Shown here in pieces: positions 26,466 through 36,182 of a stretch of 64,000 nt of DNA (the stretch's first letter is position 1; every line of letters begins with the position of its first letter). The position numbers were made by a program, and so were the translations under genes. The stretch is from assembly GCF_014656355.1 (NCBI RefSeq), contig NZ_BNCG01000009.1, positions 97,167 to 161,166 of the forward strand. The letters are read 5' to 3'. Below the pieces are notes generated by a model. The model did not search any database, was not told the origin of the DNA, and saw only the letters and a program-made list of their open reading frames with translations. Source of the DNA: Camelimonas fluminis (GTDB lineage Bacteria; Pseudomonadota; Alphaproteobacteria; Rhizobiales; Beijerinckiaceae).

Positions 26466-29400
26466 GTGAATATTTCCGAGTTCTGCATTCGCCGGCCCGT
26501 CGCCACCATCCTGATGTGCGCGGCCCTGCTTGTCGGCGGCCTGTTCGCTTACCGGCAACTGCCGGTGGCGGCGCTGCCGCGCACGGATTTTCCGGTGATT
26601 TCCGTCTCCGCCACCTTGCCCGGCGCCTCGCCGGACACCATGGCGAATTCCGTAGCGACGCCACTGATCAAGCAGTTCGCCACCATCGCCGGCATCGATC
26701 AGATCACCACCACCAATTCGCTTGGCTCCACCACGATCAATATCCAGTTCGACCTGAACCGGAACATCGACGCGGCCGCTGCCGACGTTCAGGCGGCGTT
26801 GACCGCCGCCCAGCGGCGTTTGCCGGTGGAAATGACCACCCTGCCCAGCTTCCGCAAGGTCAATCCGGCCGATGCGCCGGTGTTGCTGCTGGCGCTGACC
26901 AGTTCGACGCTGCCGCTGCCGGAACTGGATGGCTTCGCCCAGCAGGTGATTTCCCCGGCAGTCTCGACGGTGAACGGCGTCGCCCAGTTGCTGGTGTTCG
27001 GCTCGCAGAAATTCGCCGTGCGGGTGCAGGTGGACGCCAACGCCCTCGCCGCGCGCGGCATCGGCCTCGACCAGTTGCAGCAGGCCATCGCCGCCGCCAA
27101 CTCCTCCACGCCGGTCGGCACCATCGACAACGACCGGCAGAGCATTACCATCCAGACCAACACGCAGATGATGCGGGCCGCCCAGTTCCGCGACATCATC
27201 GTGTCCTACGCCAACGGCCGGCCGGTGCGGCTGCGCGACGTCGCCAACGTCATCGACTCGGTGGAGAACAACAAGACCGCCAGCACCTATGACGGCGTGC
27301 GCTCGATCGTGCTCGCCGTCTACCGCCAGCCCGACGCCAACACGGTGGAGGTGGTGGACCGGGTGAAGGCGATGTTGCCGGCCTTCCAGGCGCAATTGCC
27401 CCCGGCGGCGCAGCTGTACACGCTGATCGACCGCTCCACCTCGATCCGCGAGGCGGTGGCCGACGTCCAGTTCACGCTCTACCTGATCATTGTTCTGGTG
27501 GTGCTGGTGATCCTGCTGTTCCTGCGCCGCATCTACGCCACCTTCATTCCCAGCCTCGCCGTGCCGATCTCGCTGATCGGCACCTATGGGGCGATGTATC
27601 TGTTCGGCTTCTCCATCAACAACATCTCGCTGCTGGCGCTGACCCTGGCGGTGGGCCTCGTCGTCGACGACGCCATCGTGATGGTGGAGAACATCTACCG
27701 GCACATGGAGGAATACGGCAAATCCGCCTGGGAGGCGGCGCTCGACGGCTCGCGGGAGATCGGCTTCACCATCGTCTCGATGACCCTGTCGCTGATCGCG
27801 GTGTTCATTCCGGTGCTGCTGATGGGCGGCGTGGTCGGGCGGGTGTTCAACGAATTCGCCATCGTGGTGTCGTGCGCCCTGCTCGTCTCGGCCTTCGTGT
27901 CGCTGACGCTGACGCCGATGCTGTGCGCCCGCATCCTGCCGCCGCCGCTGACCCATGACGAGGCGCGCGCCGGCGTCGCCGGCCTGCTGGAGCGCGGCTT
28001 CGACGCGCTGCTGTCGGCCTATGACCGCACGCTTCAGGCGGCGTTGCGGGCCAAACCGCTCACCTTCATGGTGTTCGTCATCACGGTGGCGGCCACCGTC
28101 TGGATGTTCATCACCATTCCCAAGGGGTTCTTCCCGACCGAGGACATCAGCCAGCTCAACTTCAACACCGAGGCGCGTCAGGACATTTCATTGCAGGAGA
28201 TGGCGAACCTGCAACGCCAGGTGGAGAACGTGTTCCGCAATTCGCCGCACGTCTCCCATGTGGCCTCGGTGATCGGCGCCTCCGGCGGCACCCTCAACCA
28301 GGGGCGCGGCTTCATTGAACTGAAGCCCAAGACCGAGCGCGGCCATCTCGACAAGGTCCTGACCGACCTGCGCCGCGAACTGGTGAAAATCCCGGGCATC
28401 ACCACCTTCATCACGCCAACGCAGAACCTGCGTTTCGGCGCGACGCGCTCGCGCAGCCAGTACCAGTTCGTCATGCAGGGCCTGAACCAGGACGAATTGT
28501 ACGGCTGGGCGACGAAAATGGGCGACGCGCTGCGCCGCGATCCGCTGTTCCTCGACATCGCTTCCGACCTGCAGATCAACGCCTTGCAATCGTCCCTGAC
28601 CGTGGACCGCGACAAGGCGCTGGCGCTCGGCGTCGACGCCGACCGACTGCGCTCCACCCTGTACGGCGGCTTCGGCGCCCGGCAGATCTCGACGATCTAC
28701 AGCACCGGCGACAGCTACCAGGTGATCCTGCAATTCGATCCCGGCATGCAGTGGAGCGACGAGTTGCTCGACACGGTGCGGGTGCGTTCGGCCAGCGGCA
28801 AGCTGGTTCCCGTCGGGGCCTTCGCCCGCATCGACCGCACCGTCGGCACCCTGTCGGTGAACCAGCTTGGCCAGCTTCCCGCCGTCACCCTGTCGTTCAA
28901 CCTGCCGGCCGGCGTGTCGCTGGGCGACGCCACCAAACGCATCGACGCCATCAAGCAGACAATGAACCTGCCGACGACCATTTCGACCACCTGGTCTGGC
29001 GACGCCAGCATCTTCCAGGCGGCGCTGGGCAATCAGGGCCTGCTGCTGCTGGCCGCGGTGCTGACCATCTATATCGTGCTGGGCATGCTCTACGAGAGCT
29101 TCATCCACCCGTTCACGATTCTCACCGGCCTGCCTTCGGCGGCGGTGGGGGCGCTGATCTCGCTCCAGATCTTCGGCATGGATCTCAGCGTCATCGCCAT
29201 CATCGGCATCCTGATGCTGATTGGCATCGTCAAGAAAAACGCCATTATGATGATCGACGTGGCGTTGCAGCTGCAGCGCGGCGGCGAGACGCCCGAAAAG
29301 GCCATTTACCGGGCCTGCCTGATGCGTTTCCGGCCGATCATGATGACGACGCTCGCGGCGCTGATCGGCACGCTGCCAATCGCCATCGGCCATGGGCCAA

Positions 29401-29585
29401 GCGCCGAGCTGCGCCAGCCGCTGGGCGTCGCCGTGGTCGGCGGCCTGCTGCTGTCGCAGTTGCTGACCCTGTACATCACCCCCGTGCTGTACATTTACAT
29501 GGAGGGCCTGTCCCAGGGGGTCAACGCCGGCTTCGCCCGCCTGCGGCGCAAGAAACCTCCGGCGGCGCACACGCCGGCGGAATAG
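26466..29585 (+). CDS. RND efflux transporter permease (HAE-1/MdtB-MdtC-like)
   Basis: 1039 residues from a GTG at 26466 with AGGAGCAAGG upstream; this is the usual length for the family. Proton-driven inner-membrane pump. Twelve membrane helices in two repeats with two large periplasmic loops. The proton-relay pair is Asp401-Asp402 in GLVVDDAIVMVENIYRH (helix 4). Start MNISEFCIRRPVATILMC is typical of MdtB/MdtC-like pumps, as is GIVKKNAIMMIDVALQLQR in the second half. One permease only, unlike the MdtBC pair. It pairs with the adaptor 253 bp upstream, although the intervening repeat makes the spacing unusually large. Confidence 0.94.
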   Translation: MNISEFCIRRPVATILMCAALLVGGLFAYRQLPVAALPRTDFPVISVSATLPGASPDTMANSVATPLIKQFATIAGIDQITTTNSLGSTTINIQFDLNRNIDAAAADVQAALTAAQRRLPVEMTTLPSFRKVNPADAPVLLLALTSSTLPLPELDGFAQQVISPAVSTVNGVAQLLVFGSQKFAVRVQVDANALAARGIGLDQLQQAIAAANSSTPVGTIDNDRQSITIQTNTQMMRAAQFRDIIVSYANGRPVRLRDVANVIDSVENNKTASTYDGVRSIVLAVYRQPDANTVEVVDRVKAMLPAFQAQLPPAAQLYTLIDRSTSIREAVADVQFTLYLIIVLVVLVILLFLRRIYATFIPSLAVPISLIGTYGAMYLFGFSINNISLLALTLAVGLVVDDAIVMVENIYRHMEEYGKSAWEAALDGSREIGFTIVSMTLSLIAVFIPVLLMGGVVGRVFNEFAIVVSCALLVSAFVSLTLTPMLCARILPPPLTHDEARAGVAGLLERGFDALLSAYDRTLQAALRAKPLTFMVFVITVAATVWMFITIPKGFFPTEDISQLNFNTEARQDISLQEMANLQRQVENVFRNSPHVSHVASVIGASGGTLNQGRGFIELKPKTERGHLDKVLTDLRRELVKIPGITTFITPTQNLRFGATRSRSQYQFVMQGLNQDELYGWATKMGDALRRDPLFLDIASDLQINALQSSLTVDRDKALALGVDADRLRSTLYGGFGARQISTIYSTGDSYQVILQFDPGMQWSDELLDTVRVRSASGKLVPVGAFARIDRTVGTLSVNQLGQLPAVTLSFNLPAGVSLGDATKRIDAIKQTMNLPTTISTTWSGDASIFQAALGNQGLLLLAAVLTIYIVLGMLYESFIHPFTILTGLPSAAVGALISLQIFGMDLSVIAIIGILMLIGIVKKNAIMMIDVALQLQRGGETPEKAIYRACLMRFRPIMMTTLAALIGTLPIAIGHGPSAELRQPLGVAVVGGLLLSQLLTLYITPVLYIYMEGLSQGVNAGFARLRRKKPPAAHTPAE

Positions 29586-29892
29586 CGCGATCACGCAAAT
29601 TCCGCCATTGTTGCGCGCCAGAGAGGTTTTTTGGGATGACTTTGCGTTCCGGCCTGACGCCAGAATTCACTGGGCCTGACCCGGTGGATTCTGGCGAAGC
29701 CCGGGCGGCGCCTACGCTTTGCGGGTCGCGGATGCGTCAGCATCTTCGCGGTCTGGCGTGACGGCCCGCTTTTGCAAGTTGCGCCTGGCAAGTTGCACCT
29801 GGATCACCGCGGCAAGTTCGCCGCGATGATCCAGGCGGAGCGGCCTGGACGCGGTGCTGGAAAACGCTCTGGTTCATCAGACGGGAGCAGGC
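29586..29892. other. Intergenic region with an imperfect long hairpin
   Basis: 307 bp without a gene. At 29659-29695 GCCAGAATTCACTGGG and CCCGGTGGATTCTGGC pair around a 5-base loop with two mismatches; no T run follows, so it is probably a REP-like hairpin and not a terminator. Confidence 0.5.
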
Positions 29893-32547
29893 ATGGCAGG
29901 CGCAGTAGCGGACCGGTTTCAGGGCGGCGGACGGGCAAGGCGTCCACTACGGTTGATCGCGCTGACATGGCTGGCGCTGTTCGCAGCCGCGCTGTCGGGC
30001 CAGCTGGCGCTGGGACAGACCAGTCCGGCCCAGCCGCAATCCACACAGCAAAATCCCGGCCCGCAACAACCAGCGCCTGCGAAACCCGCCGCCGGGGCGC
30101 CGACGCCCGCTCCGCCCTCCCCCGCCACCGTCGATGAAGCGGCCCGCATCTCGGCGGAGGCCCGCGCCAAACTGCTGGCGTCGGCGCGCGGGGTGTTCGA
30201 CCAGCAAAAAGTCCGCCTGGCGGAGATCGAAACCTCGCTGTCGCGGCGCAACCACACCAACGCCCAGCTTGATGAGTTGCGCATCCAACTGGCCGAAGCC
30301 ACGGCCGCCCTGCAGGACGCGCTGGGGCCGCTGGCCCAGCGGGCCAACGCCGCCAAGGCCCTGGTCGACCAGCTTGGCCCCAAGCCGGACGAGAAGAAGG
30401 ACGGGCCGGAAACAGCGGAAGCCGCCGCCGAGCGCGAAAGCCGGCAGCGCAACTACACCGAAATCGCCGACATGGCGCGCATCGGCAATGCCTTGCTGCT
30501 GCAGGCCAGCCAGTTGTCCGAAACGGTGGCGGGCGAGCGGCGCAGCCGGTTCACCCACGCCCTGTTCGACCATTCATGGAGCATTTTCAGCCCACAGCTG
30601 TGGACGTATGTCGCCGCCTCCGCCGCTTCCAACCTCAAAGCCCTGGGCGCCATCGGCGCGGACTGGCTGACAGCCCTGAACGCCCGCATCGCCGACAAGC
30701 GCATGCTGCCCTTTGGCCTGTCGCTGGTGGCTGTGGGGCTGGTGTGGCTGGCCCGGCGCTTCCTGCTGCGGCGGCTGCATGTGCGCATCGTCAGTTACAA
30801 TGCGCCCGGCCAGTTGCGCCGCGCCGTTTCGGGCCTGGTCATTACCGTCAGCGACACCGCCGCCGTCGCGCTTGGCTGCTGGTTTGTCTACCTCGGCCTG
30901 GACGGCAGCAATCTGGCGCCTGCCAGCGTCGAGCCGCTGATCAGGTCCGTGCTTGAGGCGATCGTCGTCGTCACCTTCATGCGGGCGCTGATCGTCGCCC
31001 TGCTGGCGCCGGACGCGCCGCAATGGCGTATTCTCGATATCCCTGACCAGACAGCCGGGCCAATCGCCACGACGCTCACAACCATTTCGGGCCTGGCGGT
31101 CACAGGCTGGGCGCTGGGGGAGATTCTGGAGATTATCGGCGGCGACCGGGCCACCGCCACGGCGCTCGACGCCGTGGTCAACGCCAGCGTCGCCCTGCTG
31201 TTCGTGCGCATGCTGCGCCGGATGCGCGATGACGCCGACTGCGATGCGCAAAGCCTTGGCCCTTATGTGCCGACCGACGGCGCCACCTCCGGCCTGTGGC
31301 GGCTCGGCGCCTGGACCATCGGATCGCTGACGCTCGCCGCAACGGCGACGGGCTTCATTCCGCTGGCCAGCTTTCTCATCAACCAGACCCTGTGGACGCT
31401 GACCCTGCTCGCGGTGCTCAAGCTGCTGCTGGTGATCATTGATGAGGGTCTTGGCCAGGCGTTCGGCGACAACAGCCGGATGTCGCTGGCGATGCAGACC
31501 ACCGTTGGCGTGCGCAAACGCTCGCTGCAGCAACTGGGCGTGGTGCTTGCCGGCGTGTTGCGCATCACCCTGATCGCGCTCACCGTGCTGCTGGCCCTGG
31601 CGCCATTCGGCATCCAGTCAACCGACTTCATTGGCTCGGTCCGCAACGTGTTTTTCGGGCTGCACGTGGCCGGCTTCAACATCTCGCCGGTCAGCATCCT
31701 GTCGGGCCTGGCGCTGCTGGTCGTCGGCGTCATCGTCACCCGCGCCTTCCAGGGCTGGTTGCAACAGAAATTCCTGCCGGCGACCAATCTCGATTCAGGC
31801 CTGCGCAACTCGATCACCACCGCCGCCGGCTATCTGGGCGTGTTCATCGCGGTGGCGGCGACGCTGGCCAATTTCGGCCTGAGCCTCGACCGCATCGCCA
31901 TCGTCGCCGGCGCGCTGTCGGTCGGCATTGGTTTCGGCCTGCAATCGATCGTCAACAATTTCGTCTCCGGTCTGATCCTGCTGTGGGACCGGTCGATCAG
32001 CGTCGGCGACTGGATCGTCGTGGGGGCCGAACAGGGCTATGTGAAGCGCATCAGCGTCCGGGCCACGGAAATCCAGACATTCGAGCGCGCCTCCATCATC
32101 GTGCCCAACTCCACCCTGGTCTCGGGCACGGTGAAGAACTGGCTGCGCAATAACCGCACCGGGCGCATCGCCATCACTGTCAGCGTCGGCTACCAGCAGG
32201 ATCCGCAAGTGGTGGCCGATCTGCTGCTGAAATGCGCCAACGCCCATCCGGACGTGCTGCGTGAACCGAAACCATCGGTGCTGTTCAGCAATTTCACCGC
32301 CACGAGCCAGGACTTCGACCTGCGCTGTTTCAGCGACGTCGAGGCGATGTCGCGTATCCGCAGTGACCTGAACTACCGGATTTTCTCCGCGCTGACCGAA
32401 GCGCGGATTTATGTGGCTCCGGGGCCGGCGCGCAGCGAGGTGCAACTGCTGCTGCCCGAAGATCTGCAGCAGGTCATCGGCGGGCGGGCGGCGGCGGGCG
32501 GCCCGGCCAGAGCCCCAGCTCCGGCGCCTGAGGCAACGGACTCTTGA
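29893..32547 (+). CDS. Large MscS-type mechanosensitive channel with DUF3772 domain
   Basis: 884 residues from ATG 29893 (GGGAGCAGG upstream). Signal peptide about 1-45 (RPLRLIALTWLALFAAALSGQLALGQ), then a Pro/Gln-rich linker and a periplasmic helical DUF3772-like domain (100-260, with QKVRLAEIETSLSRRNHTNAQLDELR). About ten membrane helices follow, the last being the pore helix ending NFGLSLDRIAIVAGALSVGIGFGLQSIVNNFVSG, then the MscS beta domain (RSISVGDWIVVGAEQGYVKRISVRATEI) and the alpha/beta C-domain. Family members gate under membrane tension on osmotic downshock. Same strand as the RND operon but separated by 307 bp, so probably a separate unit. Confidence 0.93.
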   Translation: MAGAVADRFQGGGRARRPLRLIALTWLALFAAALSGQLALGQTSPAQPQSTQQNPGPQQPAPAKPAAGAPTPAPPSPATVDEAARISAEARAKLLASARGVFDQQKVRLAEIETSLSRRNHTNAQLDELRIQLAEATAALQDALGPLAQRANAAKALVDQLGPKPDEKKDGPETAEAAAERESRQRNYTEIADMARIGNALLLQASQLSETVAGERRSRFTHALFDHSWSIFSPQLWTYVAASAASNLKALGAIGADWLTALNARIADKRMLPFGLSLVAVGLVWLARRFLLRRLHVRIVSYNAPGQLRRAVSGLVITVSDTAAVALGCWFVYLGLDGSNLAPASVEPLIRSVLEAIVVVTFMRALIVALLAPDAPQWRILDIPDQTAGPIATTLTTISGLAVTGWALGEILEIIGGDRATATALDAVVNASVALLFVRMLRRMRDDADCDAQSLGPYVPTDGATSGLWRLGAWTIGSLTLAATATGFIPLASFLINQTLWTLTLLAVLKLLLVIIDEGLGQAFGDNSRMSLAMQTTVGVRKRSLQQLGVVLAGVLRITLIALTVLLALAPFGIQSTDFIGSVRNVFFGLHVAGFNISPVSILSGLALLVVGVIVTRAFQGWLQQKFLPATNLDSGLRNSITTAAGYLGVFIAVAATLANFGLSLDRIAIVAGALSVGIGFGLQSIVNNFVSGLILLWDRSISVGDWIVVGAEQGYVKRISVRATEIQTFERASIIVPNSTLVSGTVKNWLRNNRTGRIAITVSVGYQQDPQVVADLLLKCANAHPDVLREPKPSVLFSNFTATSQDFDLRCFSDVEAMSRIRSDLNYRIFSALTEARIYVAPGPARSEVQLLLPEDLQQVIGGRAAAGGPARAPAPAPEATDS

Positions 32548-32616
32548 CGATTGCGGAGGCAGGGTGCGTCGCGCGCTGATCGCGGATAAGCCCGCCCACG
32601 CGCACCATTATTGACG

Positions 32617-32662
32617 GGACGCATTTTCCTGACACAAGCGGTCGCTTTTCCTGGAAAGTGCT
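32617..32662. repeat. GCATTTTC-family palindromic repeat, diverged copy
   Basis: GGACGCATTTTCCTGACACAAGCGGTCGCTTTTCCTGGAAAGTGCTC keeps the GACGCATTTTC...GCTTTTC..GGAAAGTGCTC plan. It directly precedes the CAP lipoprotein start. Confidence 0.65.
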
Positions 32663-32682
32663 CCGAACCTGGAGCCGGCCCC

Positions 32683-33216
32683 TTGCCTCCTGCCTTTCTG
32701 TCCCCCGCCGCTTTGCGCTCCGGAATCCTCGCGGCTCCGGCGCTGACCGTCGCCGCCCTGCTGGCCGGTTGCGCCAGCCAGCCGCAGGCGCCGTCCGCGC
32801 GCCAGCCGGCCTTCTACGCCAACCTTGCCGAAACGGGCGCGCGTCTTGATGTGGCTGACGCCGCGCAGACCATCAATCTCTACCGCCAGCGCCACGGCCT
32901 CGCGCCTCTCGGCGTCGATCCCGACCTGACGGCCCTGGCCAACAGCGAAGCCGGCGCCATGGCCGGTCGCGACGCCCCGGCCTCCGCCGACGCCCTGCGC
33001 CGCTCGCTCGCCAGCCGCGGCGTCAGCGCGCCGATGGTCAACATGTCGGCCGGCTATCGCACCATGGCGGAAGCGTTTTCCGGCTGGCGCGACTCGCCGG
33101 CCCACAACGCCGCCATGCTGAACCCACGCGCCACCCGCATGGGTGTGGCCGCCGCCAGCGCCAGGCCCAACTCGAAATACCGGGTGTACTGGACGCTGAT
33201 CACCGCGGGGCCCTGA
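32683..33216 (+). CDS. CAP/SCP-domain lipoprotein
   Basis: 177 residues from a TTG at 32683, preceded by CCTGGAGCC with eight-base spacing; the longer frame from 32611 would run through a dispersed repeat. The start gives a signal peptide ending in the lipobox LLAGC (residues about 24-28, AALLAGCASQ), so the mature protein is a lipoprotein. The rest is a CAP domain: INLYRQRHGLAPLGVDPDLTALANSEAGAMA, then MVNMSAGYRTMAEAFSGWRDSPAHNAAMLNPRATRMGVA (the conserved GWxxSPxHxxxML segment). Bacterial CAP proteins are extracytoplasmic and mostly of unknown role. Confidence 0.85.
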   Translation: MPPAFLSPAALRSGILAAPALTVAALLAGCASQPQAPSARQPAFYANLAETGARLDVADAAQTINLYRQRHGLAPLGVDPDLTALANSEAGAMAGRDAPASADALRRSLASRGVSAPMVNMSAGYRTMAEAFSGWRDSPAHNAAMLNPRATRMGVAAASARPNSKYRVYWTLITAGP

Positions 33217-33306
33217 ACCGTCCCGGCCGGGCCGGCGCCTGCGCGCCTGACCGCAGGCCCCAGGGAAAAATCCGTTCACGCTGAACCGGATTTCACCGCA
33301 CGGGCG

Positions 33307-33795
33307 CTAGCGAAAAACGGCCTCCACGTCGCTGGCGACGCTCGTATCGCGCGGCGGCGTGGCGTACCAGACGATCAGCCCAATGACGCCAACTGGCGCG
33401 AACAGCGACAGCAATTGCAGCCAGCCGCTGCGGTTAAGATCGTGAAGGCGTCGCGCCGACAGGGCGAGGCCTGGGAGCAGGACCGCCAGGCTCCAGAGCA
33501 TCTCCAGAACCCCCGACCGATCGATGACGCCAAGGATCACCGAGACACCGACCAGCATGAGAACCGGCCACCAGAATTCCGAGCGACTGGCCCGGCCCGA
33601 GAAGGTGGCGTAATTCCGGAAAAAACTGGCGATTGCCGCCGGGAAATCCTGCGGCCGTCCAGGCGCGGCGCCAAAGCGGTTTGGCCCTGGGGGCGCCTTG
33701 CGGAGAAGGAACGCCAGCGGGAGCGCCACGACAAGAAGCACCACGATCCAGTGCCAGATTGAAACTCCGCCCAAGACAACCTCCCATGCCCCCAA
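33307..33795 (-). CDS. DUF805 family membrane protein
   Basis: 162 residues from ATG 33795 (GGGGGC upstream). N-terminal helix IWHWIVVLLVVALPLAFLL, then a DUF805 domain: FRNYATFSGRASRSEFWWPVLM (characteristic F-x-G-R-A-x-R-x-E-F/Y-W), two further helices, ALSARRLHDLNRSGWLQLL (the R-R-L-H-D motif) and a last helix. DUF805 proteins are inner-membrane proteins of unknown function. It lies on the minus strand just downstream of bolA (92 bp), possibly in one unit. Confidence 0.92.
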   Translation of the reverse strand: MGAWEVVLGGVSIWHWIVVLLVVALPLAFLLRKAPPGPNRFGAAPGRPQDFPAAIASFFRNYATFSGRASRSEFWWPVLMLVGVSVILGVIDRSGVLEMLWSLAVLLPGLALSARRLHDLNRSGWLQLLSLFAPVGVIGLIVWYATPPRDTSVASDVEAVFR

Positions 33796-33887
33796 AAGCC
33801 GGCTGGACGCGCAACGGCCCCATCAGGGTCGCGTCGCGCAGCGGGTCCTGCCGCGCTCGCCGGTCCCCACGACAGGCGCAGGCGCCG

Positions 33888-34196
33888 TTACAGGCGATCT
33901 GGCGGCTGGGCTCCGCCCGCCCTGCCTGGCTCATCCGGCGTGCGAGCGGTGATCGCCAGGGCGTGGATGCGGTCCGGCGTCAGTTGGTCAGCCAGTTCCG
34001 CGTTGACCAGGCGATGGCGCTCCAGCCGGGACTTGCCTGCGAAGACTGCCGATACAATGTATACGGAGTAATGGGTTTCCCCCTCCGGTCGCGCCCCGGC
34101 ATGGCCGGCGTGACGGTGGGAGTCGTCAACGACGTCCAGCTCCATCGGCGAGAACGCCGCCTGAAGACGGTCGCGGATCAGGTCTGCGCGCTTCAT
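33888..34196 (-). CDS. bolA: BolA family protein
   Basis: 102 residues from ATG 34196, with AAAGGAGC upstream. BolA proteins pair with monothiol glutaredoxins to handle [2Fe-2S] clusters; some act as transcription factors. MKRADLIRDRLQAAFSPMELDVVDDSHRHAGHAG and the helix-turn-helix-like SRLERHRLVNAELADQLTPDRIHALAI carry the family signature including the conserved His in RLERHRLVN. The C-terminal 16 residues (Pro/Gly/Arg-rich) exceed the usual end. Divergent from the DnaJ-like/cobST genes, the arrangement known in Rhizobiales. Confidence 0.94.
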   Translation of the reverse strand: MKRADLIRDRLQAAFSPMELDVVDDSHRHAGHAGARPEGETHYSVYIVSAVFAGKSRLERHRLVNAELADQLTPDRIHALAITARTPDEPGRAGGAQPPDRL

Positions 34197-35020
34197 GGTT
34201 TGCTCCTTTGGGCGAGCCGTCAAGACGGGCTGCGGGAACAGTCTGGTACGGCGTGAGCGCCATTTTGGCCACCGTTTTCCACCGGCGCCGGACTGGCGCC
34301 GCCCTTTTCAGAAGCCCGGCCCGCCAGCGTTTTCGCCTGCTGTTTTCAGATGGGGACTGGGGCGGCGGTTTGCAGGGGCGTTGGCATGGGCATTTTCCCG
34401 GCGTGCGCAAGCCGTCGGCGTCTGGTATGATGCCGGCCCGCCAGACCTCCCGGTTCTCACCGGGACGGCGGGCGGGATTTGCCTGGCAATATTGGCGGCG
34501 GGGCGCCGCGCCGGAAACATTGATCCCGGCGCAACCGGCGACGGCACGGATTGGCCGCCCTGTCGCCATGGTTTTCCATGCGCCGTCGGCGGGGCGTCGC
34601 GACGCCTGGCTAAAGCGTTTTCCCGCGGAGCGGACGTTTCGCGGGAAAAATATGGCGTTCATTCAAAAAGACGGAATGAACCGATCTCAAACCCCGGCGA
34701 CAACGACCCATCGGGGTTTCGACAGGCTCAGGCCGCGTTTCCTGTGCGGAAATGCGTTTCGCTGCCTTGAGCCGCGCAATGGCGGACGCACCAGCGTCCT
34801 CGCAATACGGCCTGACCCGCGGCGCGCCGTGGATTGCGCCACCATGACCATTCTGACGCCGGCGGCCTCGGCCCCAGCGCGCCAGGCGGAGCCATGACCC
34901 AGGGCGAAACGCCATCCGGCCGGGCTGGACGTCGCCCTGCCTTTTTGTTTGGACGCACGCGTCAGGAACGGACAGCCTTCCGCTCCCGACCATGCCTTGA
35001 ATTGCAAGACGCACGGACAG
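34197..35020. other. Intergenic region, 824 bp
   Basis: No gene supported. At about 34617-34651 TTTTCCCGCG and CGCGGGAAAA form an 10-base inverted repeat, another degenerate member of the GCATTTTC-like repeats. The rest holds the divergent bolA and DnaJ-like promoters and otherwise shows nothing I can name. Confidence 0.5.
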
Positions 35021-35617
35021 ATGGATCTCAATTCACCCCTGTTTGACCGCATTCGCGCCAGTCGCAAGAAGGAAGAAGAGCCGCAGCCGAAAACCCCGGC
35101 GTGCGACCATCCCGGCTGCCGTGAACCTGGCGTGCACCGCGCGCCCAAGGGACGCCAGCGGGAAGGGCAGTACTGGTGTTTCTGCCTTGAGCATGTGCGC
35201 GCCTACAACCAGTCGTACAATTATTTCAATGGCATGGACGACGCCTCGGTCGCCAGCCACCAGAAGGCGGACCAGGTGGGGCATCGCCCGACCTGGAAAA
35301 TGGGCGTCAAGGGTTCGGCCGGCATGCGCTCGAAGATCGACGCCAGCGGACGGGTCGCCGACCCTTTCAACCTGTTCCGCAGCGCGGCGGCCCAGCGCAA
35401 TCCCGCCGCCGCGCCGCGCGTCGGCCTCGCCGCCCGCAAGGCGCTGGAGACGCTCGGTCTCGACGAAAGCGCCGACGCAGCCGCCATCAAGACGCGCTAC
35501 AAGCTGCTGGTGAAACGTTTTCACCCCGACGCCAATGGCGGCGACCGCAGCTTCGAGGCGCGCTTCCAGGAAATCATCAAGGCGCACGGCGTACTGCGCG
35601 CCCAGGGCCTCTGCTGA
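35021..35617 (+). CDS. J-domain (DnaJ-like) protein beside cobS
   Basis: 198 residues from ATG 35021 (MDLNSPLFDRIRASRKK). The first 140 residues form a region with a small Cys/His cluster (ACDHPGCREPGVHRAPKG...YWCFCLEHVRAYN), then a C-terminal J-domain (about 145-198: ARKALETLGLDESADAAAIKTRYKLLVKRFHPDANGG) with the HPD motif that stimulates Hsp70 ATPase. J-domain at the C-terminus is the reverse of DnaJ. The same protein is found next to cobS in Rhizobiales, but no direct role in cobalamin synthesis is shown. Confidence 0.9.
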   Translation: MDLNSPLFDRIRASRKKEEEPQPKTPACDHPGCREPGVHRAPKGRQREGQYWCFCLEHVRAYNQSYNYFNGMDDASVASHQKADQVGHRPTWKMGVKGSAGMRSKIDASGRVADPFNLFRSAAAQRNPAAAPRVGLAARKALETLGLDESADAAAIKTRYKLLVKRFHPDANGGDRSFEARFQEIIKAHGVLRAQGLC

Positions 35618-36182
35618 GTCCCCGCGAGCAAACAGATGCACTGAAGGAGACGGACGCCCCGGGGGCGCGACGCCGCGGATTGACCGCCCGCGCCGGGGAA
35701 TTTCAGCCTCCAGCCCGCCCGCCCTGTCGCGCCGGCGCCGAATCCCGACAAAAACGCCGCTCCGGCGCCCCTGTCATGAGCCCGGAACATTGCCCCCCGG
35801 GCAAACGGGTTCTAGAACTGTGGGTGTCGCCTGTCCGTTGGCGGCGCGCCCACAGGAGCAGCGCCGGACCGGGCCAGCCCAGCGGGCAGGTCCCGGCGTT
35901 GGCATCCAGATGGCGGATCCGTCTCCGGTCCTGACCGGATGGGTCGCCATGTCATGCGGCGGCGTTCAGCCGCCATATGACCGGATCTCGCTCCAGGGCC
36001 TGGCGACATGCGTTTGAGCTTTGAGATCCAGCCCGTCCGGGCGCCTTTTCAAAAGCCAAATTCGCACGCCGCTGGAAGTATCATGTGGGTGGTCTTTTGA
36101 TTCCCGCGTCTGCGTCGCCACCCGGCCAGGCAAAACGCTGGAACCAAAGGACCACCAGGCCGGCTGCTGATCGAGGAATTAC
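35618..36182. other. Intergenic region before cobS, 565 bp
   Basis: No gene and no recognisable cobalamin riboswitch (the conserved B12-box was looked for and not seen). It should contain the cobS promoter. Confidence 0.45.

Noticed and set aside
26112-27956. 614-codon minus-strand open frame over the RND permease
   Set aside because: Antisense shadow of a conserved gene; His/Arg/Gly-rich with no recognisable domain.
32611-33216. Earlier start for the CAP lipoprotein
   Set aside because: The first 24 codons lie in a dispersed repeat and the TTG at 32683 has a good ribosome site and gives a proper lipoprotein signal.
34195-34770. 191-codon plus-strand ORF in the bolA/DnaJ-like gap
   Set aside because: Starts inside bolA on the opposite strand, reads through a repeat hairpin and has no protein-like features.
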